Of a stretch of DNA of 64,000 bases, positions 12,722 through 24,526 are shown one piece after another (position 1 is the first letter of the stretch; each line of letters starts with the position of its first letter). The notes under the pieces were generated by a model, which saw only the letters and a list, made by a program, of their open reading frames with translations, was not told the DNA's origin and did no database searches. The DNA is taken from the NCBI GenBank assembly GCA_037962975.1, contig CM075672.1, positions 129,752,001 through 129,816,000 on the forward strand, written 5' to 3'. Source of the stretch: Clitoria ternatea (lineage: Eukaryota; Streptophyta; Magnoliopsida; Fabales; Fabaceae). Made by a program: the position numbers and the translations under genes.

Positions 12722-13660
12722 CTAATGGTGAATGGTGTTATTGATTGTATAATCGTTACTAAGCCCGGCCAGGGGGTTCCTTCCATTATTTACCTTTTGA
12801 TATTGAGTTACATTATGATAATATGCATTGATGATGATTGTTGTTGAATTATTATTTCTTGAAAAATGAAAATGTATGATTACTAAGTGTTGCTTATACC
12901 ATGTGTAACTCCTGAAGATATGACGGAGGTACCCACGAGAATGGTCCCATTGTCGACACACCAAGAATTGCTCCATGAGAGACATCACTAAGACTCCCTT
13001 CTATACCAGAACCTCCATTAACCTCTCAGGTGCATAGACTGCCACTGGCTCCACTGGAATGATTTGTTGAGGCAGCGCTGGAAGAAGAACCGGATCCTCA
13101 GCCATCAGATCCATGGGTACCTCTAACAGGTACTCTTCTGGGTCTTTATCCTCATCAATCAGAAGCGGTACATACTCTAGAGTGGGTGATCGAGGGGCGC
13201 CCATATCTCCTCCTCCTCGTACGAGTGATGCCTGATCCTGCTGAGTGAGTCTAGGGCTCAGTGGGGGCTCTAGTAGTAGATAAAATCCTAGAGGGTCTGC
13301 TGCAAGAGCTGCCTCTCTCTCATCTATCTCCTCTATCTCCTCAACATTGAGAGGACGCGGAGTGTCTCCATAATGTCGTACTAAAATCTCAATCACCTCT
13401 ATATCCTGGTCATACGGCTGCTCTGCCTCTGGTGGAGGTTAAAGAGGTGGCTCCACAGAAATCTCCTCGGGTATCACTAGTAAATGACTAGGACCTAGCT
13501 GATTTGCTAAGCGTAAAGAACTCCTGGTCCTATATGAACATCTATATGGTCCAATGGGAGGTCTGAAAAGGTTGTAAGGGAGAGTCTCTGCTTCCATAAT
13601 AATCAGAGAGTTGTCGTCAATAACACCCCTCCTACAAGATCCAAATAGGTTCGCATGCAA
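12722..13660 (-). pseudogene. Unrecognised proline-rich ORF family, copy A
   Basis: On the - strand, three pieces in changing frames read as one protein. 13660-13439 contains ETLPYNLFRPPIGPYRC. 13438-13001 contains DQDIEVIEILVRHYGD, an acidic EEIEEIDERE stretch and a proline-rich segment with PTLEYVPLLIDEDKDPEE. 12988-12722 contains MEQFLVCRQWDHSRGYLRHI. Stops at 13439 and 13001 interrupt it. The same order recurs in copy B at 23449-24180. I do not recognise a domain. The position next to LTR edges suggests an accessory or antisense ORF of a retroelement, which is inference. Confidence 0.5.
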
Positions 13661-14697
13661 TACTTTCTCTCACATTGGGGTCCCTCATTAGTTTATTCTA
13701 AGTTGTCTATTCTTACATAGTCTCATCCAATTGTCCCTGAATACATAACTCTCTACTCTCCCCCACCACTAACCATTACACATAGGTATTAATTCTTGAT
13801 CACAATCAAATACAATTCCATTCAGATAATGTAATGCAATGCATAAGTTTTATTTCATTAAATTCAACCTTTTTTTTCTTAGCCATCATGATGCATGTGG
13901 GCCTAACTTCTCCTTCTCTATCTCACACATATCAACATAAATTATGCACATAAATCTATCCGCATACTCCTACCCAACTAGAGCGATCGGAGCTCACCAC
14001 GTTCTAGTAATCACATAGGGTAAGGACGTTCTCATCCCATCATAAATAACGGATCCAATCACAACTTATCAGAACTGGCACTACATGGTCCCAGAAATAC
14101 TCGGTCTGAGTTAGAGTATACTGGGTTTGCTATGGGCTATCCAGTCTCAGTCGCGACTCTGAACCATTTGACATCCGCCCCTATAATCGTCCTGAGACCC
14201 TACTCAAGGTTGTAACACCATTGTTCTCTAGTGTACCCATCACTGTATGCTCTAGGGGCTCACTCTATCATCCATCGTCCGTCTTCATACTCCACATACA
14301 CATGATACATGTAACATACATTTCTTTTTATGAGTTTTCTAGTCATCGGTTGGGTCCTCTCAACGACTCAATTTCATTCTTAACATCGAGTTTGTCTTAT
14401 AAGGTTTTTATTATATATCTTTCTTTAATTATTATCCTTTCGTACTCACTCAAATTACAATATAAATGAGTTTCAAGTACACATAGCCATAAATTCTCAG
14501 GGTAATACTTGCACCGTAGTGTTTTATCATTTCATCGGATCTGTTCCTGATCACATCATTTCACCTCTCAATCATCTTAGGATCCTTACCGAGATATATT
14601 CTCATTTTTCTCATTTGTATCTCGATTTATCCATACATCTCAACACGATTCATTCAATGCATCATGCAAATTCCATCCATTCATAATTTAATTCCCC

Positions 14698-14806
14698 ACA
14701 TCCACGACATTCATCATACATTTTATCACGTCTATAACATTCATCATAAATTTTATCACATAACATTCATCATGCATTTTATCATATCCATAACATTCAT
14801 CATGAT
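14698..14806. repeat. Short tandem array, about 35-bp unit
   Basis: About three units of 'ataacattcatcat..attttatcac' follow one another. Confidence 0.6.
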
Positions 14807-15281
14807 AATAGGGACATGTAATTTGACACATATACATCCACATATGTAATCACAGAGGTTAATCAAGCATATACCACTCACATACTTATCAATCTATTTG
14901 TTTAGATTACGTACCATAGCCAATCGATCCTACTGATAGTGAGGTTATATGTCTGATGCATCTTTCCTTTGTTATCATCCATAAATTATTCTTGATCACT
15001 AAGTAGTCTGAAATATGGCCACTAAGTATATATTATCACGTGGGTAAACTTAGTTCATTTTAGAGTACACTTTACCTACTCAATATTTAAATAATAATTA
15101 TTAGGCCGCATAAGTATATTTATTTCAAAAAGGTACTTTTACTCATTAAATTATTTAAAGATATCAATGATACCTTTCTCAATATTTACTTTCTACCACT
15201 AGGTTGTATAAACATTAAATTTATTTATAGAATTATTCAAGTTGGAATTTCGGTTGGTTAAACTTCACTAAGTAACACATA

Positions 15282-15283
<2 letters not shown>

Positions 15284-15338
<55 letters not shown>
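15284..15338. repeat. (TA)n microsatellite
   Basis: Uninterrupted TA dinucleotide run of about 27 repeats. Confidence 0.95.
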
Positions 15339-15341
<3 letters not shown>

Positions 15342-18233
15342 CAATTTCTTAAAATCTCTATTCTTACATTAATAATGTCCTTCCTAACTTAGTAAACTTC
15401 CTTAGTAATCATGTCTAACCACCATTAAATATGGTACTGATTACTACTTCACATGAAAACCTAATAATTCTAATATATGCTCTATTTCTTTTTCATGTGT
15501 GAACACCCTAGTTACTTCCTCAAAAATTCATCTAATAGTCTAATACATTTACATCATGAACCTTTCTTTACAATTTTCTTTAAAAAATAATTATTTCTCT
15601 AATATTGTATCAAAATTTACTAAATCCTATTACTATTTCTTTATCAATTTTCTTTTTAATCCTTTAGTATATAATTGCTATTTCCAAACTCTTTTTAATA
15701 GTTCAAAATAACAATTAATGTATTTTTCTTAAAAGAATGCTTTAAAAATTTATATTCCTTTAATTTCTAACATATTACTTGAAATTCATTATTTGTAATT
15801 TCTCTCTTGCTATTTGTTTTTCTATCAAAAATCCTTTTTATTTCATAAAAACTTACTTAGTAATTTTCTTAAAATTTTGTCGATGTGGTAAAATTTAAAA
15901 GATATGATCAAAGGTGAAATGTCTCGGAATACATGATTTTTCTGAATTTATTCCTGGGACTTCTAGTCGATCAATTTATCTAAAAATAGTAGGGCTTATC
16001 GGATAAGTACAACAAATTCCATAAAATACTTAAAATTCATAATTAAATACAACTATATCGAATTACCTATCGAGCCCACAATAAAATCTTAAAATTCACC
16101 ATTTTTCATGATAAACTCTAAACTCCGATAAAATTTAACAAGACACATAAATATCGAGGCACACTTTATGAAACTCACCAAAATGCATATAAACATAAAA
16201 AATATAATCAAAATTGTCAACGGTAACGAAAAATCACTTAACTTTTAATCTAACTATCGAATCACCATGAAACTCGAAAGGGTTATCCACAGAAACTAAA
16301 GGAACAATATAAAGCAATTTAGAATGAGAGAAAACAAAGCGAGACCCCCTTACCTCATGAGGCAGTCACGACCTTACATGGAAAAAATGGTAGCTTTGCC
16401 AAAACTTCGCTAAATGCTCAAAATTTACCACTGATCATTCCCGATCGTCCTTTGGTACCTAAAATCCTTCACATGCAACAATCAAGAAGGAATGAGGTCA
16501 TGATTTTAGGGTCTAAAATAGAGGAGAATAGTCATGCATGCTTGTTAGATATTCAAGAGGAAATGAGGAGATCAAGATTCCAAAAGTTAGAGGCTTAGAA
16601 ATTTACTTTGCCTTGCTTATAGTGCTTCACAGCCAAGGATGGTAGAGCAAGAGGAAGTTGGTTGTAGGATTAGTACCTTGATGGTGCCAAATTAAAGTAA
16701 AAATCTGGCCTTGAATAGAGGAAAGGGTCACGAGTTCAGCAAGGAAGAAGGGGATGAAGGTTGAAATTAATAGGTAGTGGTGGTTGGTGTTTTGATGTCG
16801 AGAAGAAGAGGGAGATGATTATGGGTCTGGACGGTGGGTTGGTGGCTGGAAGAGAAGTATGATGTTGCTGGAAATGAGAAGAAAAATTAAGAGAGGAAGA
16901 GGGTTGGTGGGTTGCTGCTGTGAAAGAGAGAGAAAATAATGGAGGAAGGTAAGTAAGATTTAATGCTTATTGAGTAAGGTGAAGTGAAGAGATTTAGGGA
17001 GGTGAGTGGGCAGGAGTGACTAGGTGGTGACACCTCACCTCCTAGGTGTCGAACGGTGATGGTGTTGCCAGAAATCGGAGCCCAGAAAATTAACTTGTTG
17101 CGCAAGAAATCAAAGGTGTTCATGATTTTTAGGAACCTGAAACTAAGGCAGTTAAAATAAATAGGCAATAATTTGTGGAGTGAGAATCTGGAAAAATGTT
17201 TAACATGAAGATTGTAGAGCTTTATTTTTTCTTCGATTTCATACATCATACATAAAAATCTAAGGTTGGTAGCTTAAGTTATTCCCAAACAAAGGTAAAG
17301 TGCTCCCGGAGCTCCCGAATTTAAAATAGCTGAAAAGATAAATTTGTAGATATTTTTCCTTTGGGAATCACCCTTTATGCTCTTCTTAAGACTTGTAGAG
17401 TTTTTCAATATGGAACTGTAGAAAAAAAATGAAGGGATTCTAGTGTCTTATGAGGGAGATATGCAATTTTTTCTAAAACATTATAGAGTTGTCACGAAAT
17501 TAGAACAAGTCAGGAAAGAATGTAAAAACTATACCGACTGGGGTAGATCTAGCCTTTGAGACCTTTACAAAAGTTATAGGGAATTTCGTTACAGATATTA
17601 TGGGACTAGAATCATGTGAATCAGAGGTCGTATGAGAGAGTTATGATTTTCCAAGTGAAATATGCGCAAATTAAAGGAACTAAATAATGGGTTTTCAGAA
17701 TACAAATACTTGGTCCTCAATTTTGGGGATGGAAAAGTATGAATCGAGGTTTAGGGCAAGAAATAGAGATTATAGATCTCTTCATAACGAAGAAACCAAG
17801 ACCAAAATCACTCAATTCTAGAGTTGTTTAAAAAAGTTAGGCTCCAAACACTGAAGGTATTTAGGCCGGAATCAGGGGTTCCAATTGAATTAATCATTTC
17901 TTTAAGAAACAAGGTCAATAGGGCCCGAATTAGGATTTGGTCCGTTTAGGAGAAGTTCCTAAAATGATGAATTTCTCACGGGGGGCTGAATCAAGATAAT
18001 TTTGAATCAAAGTTCTGACTATGCTACAATTGGATATCCCGAAGGATATGCACATTCAAACATAAAGGACGTTTGAGATATAGGTCGGGTCCGTCGGACC
18101 TATCCTGTCATCCTTGATTTACCATAGGAGGGTCCTAACAAGACTAGTTTTCCCTATCGGATCACTAGTCTCAGGTTGAATTGTCAGAATTAAATCGTTC
18201 AATGGGTCCCATAGTTCAAATATGGGAACGTAA

Positions 18234-18560
18234 CAATATTTTATTATTAAATATAATTATCAAATGACTAATTAATAAACAATTATCAAAGAGATAGTTA
18301 ATAAATAAGTAATTGATTATTAAATAATTATCAAATAAAATTATCAAACAATGAGTAACTATTAAATAAATAATTATCAATTAATCTGATAATTAATCAT
18401 TAAATAATTAATAATTATCAAATGACTAATAAATAATTAACAATTAATTAATATATTCAAATTTTATAAAATTAAACATTATTAATTATTATCCATTATA
18501 TACATCAAATTAAATTATATAGATATTAAGTAAGTATTGATTATTAAATATGAAACTGAT
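18234..18560. repeat. Very AT-rich degenerate repeat block
   Basis: Repeated variants of 'aattatcaaatgactaat' and 'attaaataatta' fill the block. G and C are nearly absent. Confidence 0.6.
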
Positions 18561-19400
18561 TGAACTGGTCTAGTCCGGGGTCAAGGATCCGGACTAGGAA
18601 CCAGCCACAAAAGTTCGAGATTTGAGTATTTGTACATCGATACAGTAGGTATCCGGTATTATAATCCGACCTCTCAGTGGGAGAGTCCGGTCTTGTTGTC
18701 CTAGAGATCCTTCACACCAAGCTTTCGCGTTGATGGGGGCAAAAGGTGGTGTCACTTGCGAAGATTCTCTGACGCTCAAGTCAGTGAAGTGAATAAGAAC
18801 TCAGAATACTTGATCAATGCAATAGTGTGTAGAAAGTTAGAACAACGTAACCTTGTGTGTGCATGAAAATCGACTATTTATATCTGAGCGTGGAAAATGA
18901 GTCGTTAGGCACAAGTGGGGCTAGGAGACTCTGATGTTGTGTTCAGCGTACCCTCCAGAGTAGTTCAATGCTCAGTGTATGATCAAGAGTAGTTCAATGA
19001 TCAGTGTACAATTCTGACACAGGAATAGGGAAGATCCATCTTTTTCATGTATCACTCCTGTAGCTGTACTTTGTACCTTTTGACGGGTGACGTAGATACC
19101 TTCTGTTGTGCAGGGTATCAATCATGGGAAGAGGAAAAGCCATATATCCTTTCGAAGTATAGGTGAACGGTTATGTATAATAGAATAGTGAAACCAGATT
19201 AGGTTATCCGATGTCCTAGGTGTTATCGCGGATAAACTGGTGAAGGGAGAACGCCTAGCACGGTATTTTTATAATCCATATGTTGACCTGTGATACCAAT
19301 TAACCTTCCTGAACGGACAAGATGACATCTTAGTCTGGAGACCGGTATCTAGACCGGATCACTAATTATTATACTCTAAACATTATCCATAATTTGTTAT
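18561..19400 (-). repeat. LTR leader of a Ty3/gypsy element, Tat-like (remnant)
   Basis: Read on the - strand, a TATA box at 18882-18874 is followed about 100 bp later by GACTTGAGCGTCAGAG and then by 'gtgacacc', a wording typical of the R-U5 region of Tat-type plant LTRs as I recall them. Further downstream is a pair of CCGGA/TCCGG-rich segments. No partner LTR or PBS was found. The 61-codon frame at 18594-18779 is part of this leader and not a gene. Confidence 0.5.
18874..18882 (-). promoter_or_regulatory. LTR TATA box
   Basis: TATAAATAG on the - strand, within GATATAAATAGTCG, upstream of the conserved LTR leader wording. Confidence 0.55.
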
Positions 19401-20225
19401 GGTTACTAACAAGGAAAAAGTTACTAACACTGGATTATTATTACCCTCTCATCTCATCTTCTCTCTAACTACCAGTGTATTCTCTTAATCTTCCTTCTAA
19501 TTCTCTACACCCCTCTAAGTTGGGTCTCTTGTTCAATTCTCTCGACATCCCTATATTTAACTAAGGGAATAGGCCAAAGCCTCAAGTTTTCTACTAAAAG
19601 CTCAACAAAGTCTTCTCAAGATTCTTGAGGATCTGGATTCCTACTCTCAAAACCAGGACTGTTATAACTTGCATGAGATTTATTTATGCCCCTAACAAAA
19701 AAAACTTCTTTCATGAATTACAAGCTTTAGAAATTGACTTGCTATCTTATCAAAGTAAAATAGGATTTTTTTTGGCCAAGAAGTATCATTAAGAAAATAT
19801 AAGCTTTGTTGAATGACTTTCAAATTTCGATCTCCCTTAATTGGTCATTTTGAGCTAAAAATGTTATAATTGATTTTCTTTGGTATCTGCAACATGATTA
19901 TGTGATTTATATATATACTTTTAAGATATTAATTGGGTAAGAAACTAAGTTTAAGTAAACATTTTGTTCACTCCACCAAAAGGGTAAAAAGAAGAGAAAA
20001 ACCATAGGGAAAAGAAAAAGAAACCTTAAAATTTTAAAAATTTATGTAAAGTGTAAAAATAGGATAAAATAAAGTTTGAAAAGTACATCCCAAACAATGT
20101 GTGGTATGAACTATTATGATTATCATATTGTCCTAAAGTTGATTGATCTTATAAAGATCTTAAACTTTATTAATATGTGTGATTGAGCCCTTTGTGATTA
20201 TGTTTTTATTGATTTCATATGTTAG
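19401..20225. other. Non-coding, nothing recognised
   Basis: AT-rich sequence without a supported gene or repeat edge. Confidence 0.3.
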
Positions 20226-20560
20226 TATATGTACCCCTTGACCATGTTATGTTAAGATAAGTCACGTATTGGTTATGAGTATAACCAATATACACCTTAT
20301 AAGGCTTGAAGCAACCCCTAACTCGTGAGCTAACTTTTGGGTTGAGTTTTACCCCTTATTTTCTATTATGGTATCAAAGTCTAATCAATCTTGAATATTG
20401 GGTTACCCATAGATGTCCAATCCTGTAAATTTTTAGGCACTAGACGTTTAGTCCTAAGTGTGTGATGGGTGTTGATGTAAGTCCCACATCGCTTAGGAAT
20501 AAGCTAACATACACTTTGTAAGACTTGAGGCAACTTTTAACTCTTGATTTAGATTTCAGA
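20226..20560 (+). repeat. Two fragments of a small LTR element with PBS-like site
   Basis: 'aagtcacgtattgg...caccttataaggcttgaagcaac' at about 20255-20330 is echoed by 'aagtcccacatcgctt...cactttgtaagacttgaggcaac' at about 20480-20533. The first is followed by TGGTATCAAAGT at 20369-20380, a primer-binding-site-like word. This looks like a small non-autonomous LTR element or paired LTR remnants. Confidence 0.5.
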
Positions 20561-22663
20561 TTTAGTTACGTAGGCTACAACCTTAGAAAGACCTTATGAT
20601 TCTTGGCCACCTAATAAAGTAGTGGAAATTAAAGGTTTATAGGCACGCCTACAAGAGCATGTTTTTCAATTGAAAATTACGTGATTCCCTTTCACCTTAC
20701 TAAACATTTACCCTCTCTTAAGTGAGATTTTTTAGAGGCAAGCTAAATCTTAATGAGTTATGATGTGATTAAGATCATGTGGTAATTTACATGTCTTTGT
20801 TGCTTATTTAGATATCCGTATTTACACTTTTTCTTATTTCTTGGGATAAACAATGCTCAAGTTTAAGGATGTTGATAAACTATAATGTTATCACTTTATC
20901 TTTGATAATTTTTACTTATTTTCTTTATGTGAATGTAGTTTATTTTGATTTGGAGGTTAATGGTTACACTTTTGTGGTAGAAGATCATAGAGGTAGCCCA
21001 AGATCCTAAGTATGAAGAATTATATAAAAAAGAAGTAGTTCAAGCTAAAAAATAAGGGGAAATGGGCCAAGGAATGGAGAGACCAAAGTCAAGCACAACC
21101 CGTACTTAAGAAGCATGCTCAGTATGCGTAAAGGAACTTCTCGAGTCAACCACAACCCTGCTCGTAGGCGCTAATTTGGGCTTTCATAGCTTAGCATGAC
21201 CTATGTTTTGATAAGCATAATCTATTCTTAGAATGATGACTTATTTTAATTGGGATTTTTGACCTAATCTTTGGCACATCACATACATCGCACAAGGGGG
21301 CAAGTGTAACAACGCACATTCAAAGATTTCCTTAGCCCTCACATCTTCTGCCATCAGTATCCTTAATTTTCTCTATTCCAAGTGCTTAAAAAGATTCCTT
21401 CATCATCCCAAATATGAAGACTAAAGAGTATTTTCCCCATCACATTAGGTTTACTGCTTATGAGTAGGTTTCTCTTGGGGTTTTCTTTTTCTTTACTCAG
21501 ATTATGGATTTTATGTTCAGATTTATCTCTATGTGTATGTCTATGAATATATGCGGCTAAATTTTCTTTAGCCCGAGGGGATAGAGTAGAATCTTATGTA
21601 TGATTCTTATGTGTATAACAAGTTTTGATAATGACAAACCTAAGACATATGGACTAAGTAAAGTGTACTTTGCATAGACTTACAGAACAACAGGTGAAAA
21701 GTCTTGGAGAAAAGAGTGTCCTAATCTTGAAGGCTTACCCTTATATCTCTTATGTATTAAAGTTAGATTAAGTCTTAAGTGAGCTAACTAACTCATTAAT
21801 TAATTAATCTTTTGTTAAGTATCTTAAAAGATTAATTAATAAACTAAGCATCAGGATCCAAAAATAAGTTTAATGGTTTGAACCAATAGTGGTCAGGTGC
21901 AGTTTGAACCACTCAGCTGAGATGGTTCAAACCACTCATTAGTTTTTTCTGATCCTGACTTATTTCTAGTAATTGGCTATATTATTATTTCCCTATTTGG
22001 TGATATTTTTTTATAAATTGAGAGCCTAGGTTTTAGAAACAATATCCCTCTATTCAGTTATTATATACATGAGGCAAAATCCCTTGCTCACTTAAGTCTT
22101 ATCTTTCATTGTGTTCTATTATATAATTTTCATACTTTATGCTCTTGGGCTAGGAATGTTTCGGTTTAGGGTGAGAGAAAGCCTTTTTTAGAGAGACCTT
22201 TGAGACCTAGTTAATCCTGTTGGGATAGAAACTGGATTGTGAGGTAGAATTAAGCTTTAGGTAGATAGTCCAAAGTTGTAATTAGAAACCTTGTAATTGA
22301 TTTTGATATAGTGAAAAATTCTAGGGCTTTGTTCTAAGAGACTGGACGTAGATCACAATAGGAGTGATCGAACCAAGATATATTTCCATTTGCTTCTTTC
22401 TTCCCTTATATCTTTTATTTTATGTTATTTATCTTCATTTATAGTTTAAACATAATATCTTTTTATCTTTTACATAGTCTTTTTAAAAGGAACTTCTAAA
22501 AATAACATTAGCTTCCAAAAAAGTCAAGTTTTCTAGACTTAATTCACATCATCTCTTAAGTCTAACGCCATTTTCTAACAAGTGGTTGCTAAAACTCTTG
22601 CTTAAAGCTTCACAACTTCGAGAGAAATAGCCTCAAACAGAATGTTGGAAAAGGAAGCGACTA
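20561..22663. other. Non-coding repeat-like sequence
   Basis: No supported gene. Contains the foldback at 21850-21959 listed separately. Confidence 0.3.
21850..21959. repeat. Foldback with GGTTTGAACC palindromes
   Basis: The outer inverted words TCAGGATC and GATCCTGA enclose GGTTTGAACC (21875-21884), GTTTGAACC (from 21902) and GGTTCAAACC (21934-21943), so several alternative hairpins are possible. Confidence 0.6.
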
Positions 22664-22730
22664 TTAATAAATCACCAGCCTTCAACGACCTAATTAATAA
22701 ATCACCAGCCTTCAACGATCAAATGCAAAT
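22664..22730. repeat. Direct duplication of about 30 bp
   Basis: 'aataaatcaccagccttcaa' followed by 'cga' occurs twice, at about 22667 and 22696. Confidence 0.8.
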
Positions 22731-22769
22731 TTTTATTGAGTTTGTCGATGATGAAATTTGAGATGTTAT

Positions 22770-23448
22770 TTTTCTAATGCCCTCGGTTAACTAGGATAAT
22801 TCTCCATACTAGATTGCCCTAATTAACTAAGGTGTTATTTAATTTGTAAAAATTTGTGTAAAGATTTTTTTTTACGAAGTGAATATAGTGAATTAAAGCA
22901 TTGTTATGTAAATTAAATCGTCGCATGGTCTCCAACAGTGGTTAGATACTCTAAAAGGAAAAAAAGGCATGCAGGCTCCCACAAATATATACTCAAACAA
23001 AATAGCCTATACTTAAAATCTAAGAAAGAAAAAGTTCTATCCTTGATCTTCATCGGAGGAGGAAGAGGCGTCAGAACTACCTTCACTGGTTGACTCAGTC
23101 CTTTTATGCTTCTTGCAGCGATATTCCAACAAACGACTCTAAGTAAAGATTTTCCTGTGGGGTCTACCTTGCTATACTTGTAACACCCTCAGTTAACTAA
23201 GATGATCTCTTCCACTAGACTATCTTGGTTAACTGAGAGGTTACTAATTTTAGAAAAATATGGAAGTTTTTTTTATAAGATAACACATGGTGGAACAAAA
23301 GCATAACATATATATACAAGGTACTATATATACACCCAGTGGTTTCGTCAGATCTGTACAACTAAAGCAAAAGAAGGGCACGCAGGCACCCTAAGCAAAA
23401 TACAGGGAAATAAACATGCATATAAAGTAAATCCTACAACTACTTATC
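22770..23448. repeat. Two adjacent pieces of one repeat family
   Basis: 'ccctcggttaactaggataa' (about 22780) and TGTAACACCCTCAGTTAACT (from 23179) begin related stretches, each ending near 'gca.gcaggc' (22970 and 23380). The second leads into the ORF family copy B. The TGTAACACCC edge at 23179 could be the end of a - strand LTR (GGGTGTTACA). Confidence 0.5.
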
Positions 23449-24180
23449 TCCGCCCATAAACTCGTCGTTTGACCATGGAGATGCAGGTGGGTTGGAGGTA
23501 GTCACTAGCTGAGATAGATCTGGAGTAGTGGAACTCGTGGATGGTAGGTCGCTGATACGACGGACCGGCTGATGCCTACGAATGGCGTAAACCTCGTAGG
23601 CTTACGCCAACAAGCCCAGGGATGCTGCTGACATATCCAGGTAGTCCTCTGTCTCACCATACATATAGCTCTTATAGATGTGACGGAGAAAGCCCAAAGA
23701 TCGATCCCACTGTCGTCTAACCAAATACCTCTCCATCGAGGTTAGTACCAATACCCCCTATTGCATCGGGATGTCCTCTAATCCGTCTGTCACCTGAACT
23801 GCAAGGGGAATGGCTAGTGGATGTTGTGGAGGCAAGGCTGGTAGTGCAGTATGATCTGCAAGATCCATCAGTATATCCTTAAGCGAAAACTCTTTTGGAT
23901 CCTCCTCATCCTCCTCCTCAACGGGGAGGGGAACATACTTCGGAGTCGGCTCTCTCGGTGCTACCCTGACTGGACCCGGTGCGACTGGGATCTCTACCTG
24001 CTGAATGAGGGGTGGAACCATAGGTGGAATGGGCAGGGGATGGAAGCTGAAAGGGTCTGCCTCCAAGGCTGTCTCTCTACCTGTCAACTCCTCGAGTTCT
24101 TCCACACTCAAAGGATGTGGTAGGTTGCCATATCGTCTGACTAAACTTTCTATGACCTCTACGTCACGGTCATAGGGTAC
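23449..24180 (-). pseudogene. Unrecognised proline-rich ORF family, copy B
   Basis: The - strand frame 24111-23758 (117 codons) contains SVEELEELTGRETALEADP, a proline/valine-rich stretch, PTPKYVPLPVEEEDEEDP and LPALPPQHP. After a stop it continues as MERYLVRRQWDRSLGFLRHI and then, in another frame, as ISDLPSTSSTTPDLSQ ending at about 23449. This is collinear with copy A, sharing E-E-x-E-E, ADP, YVPL, DPEE/DPKE, LPALP and RQWD-S-G-LRHI. It has two or more breaks, so it is a pseudogene. Similarity to copy A stops near 24180. No known domain is recognised. Confidence 0.5.
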
Positions 24181-24432
24181 AAACCATGGTCATGGAGCTT
24201 CATTACCCTATTTTCTTCATGTTTTGGCCCCTCAAATGATTTTGGATGGCCTTGGGTCTTCTCCTTATGGCTTTTCTTGGTCTTGGGTCTCATTCCATGG
24301 CTCTTTTAGCATCAATGCTTCCAAGGCGTGCTTTTTGCCTTTAAATTAGCTTGAAATCTCATGTTTCTACAAAATATACATACCAACAAGAGTGGATCAT
24401 AACATAATTCTATGAGAATCAAGGGGAAACAT
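24181..24432. other. Non-coding, nothing recognised
   Basis: A 252-bp stretch between the ORF family copy and the next LTR edge. No frame or repeat was recognised. Confidence 0.3.
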
Positions 24433-24495
24433 GTAACACCCCCTTATATACATGAGATATGTATATTCTTATTTGCTTTTAAAAACTTTATAAAG

Positions 24496-24526
<31 letters not shown>

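Larger units (their letters stand above)
13661..18233. other. Non-coding repeat sequence, possibly a - strand LTR
   Basis: No gene is supported. The right edge, read on the - strand, starts TGTTACGTTCCC at 18233, which could be an LTR beginning. A 120-codon - strand frame at 16887-17249 has no recognisable domain. Short tandem and (AT)n repeats are listed separately. Confidence 0.3.

Noticed and set aside
16887..17249. 120-codon - strand frame
   Set aside because: No domain, low-complexity ending, and surrounded by repeat sequence; not enough to call a gene.
18594..18779. 61-codon - strand frame
   Set aside because: Coincides with the conserved Tat-type LTR leader; non-coding in that family.
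20226..20560. Possible Cassandra-type TRIM with 5S rRNA-like promoter
   Set aside because: The 'aagtcccacatcg' start and PBS fit a small LTR element, but I see no 5S-like internal promoter boxes.
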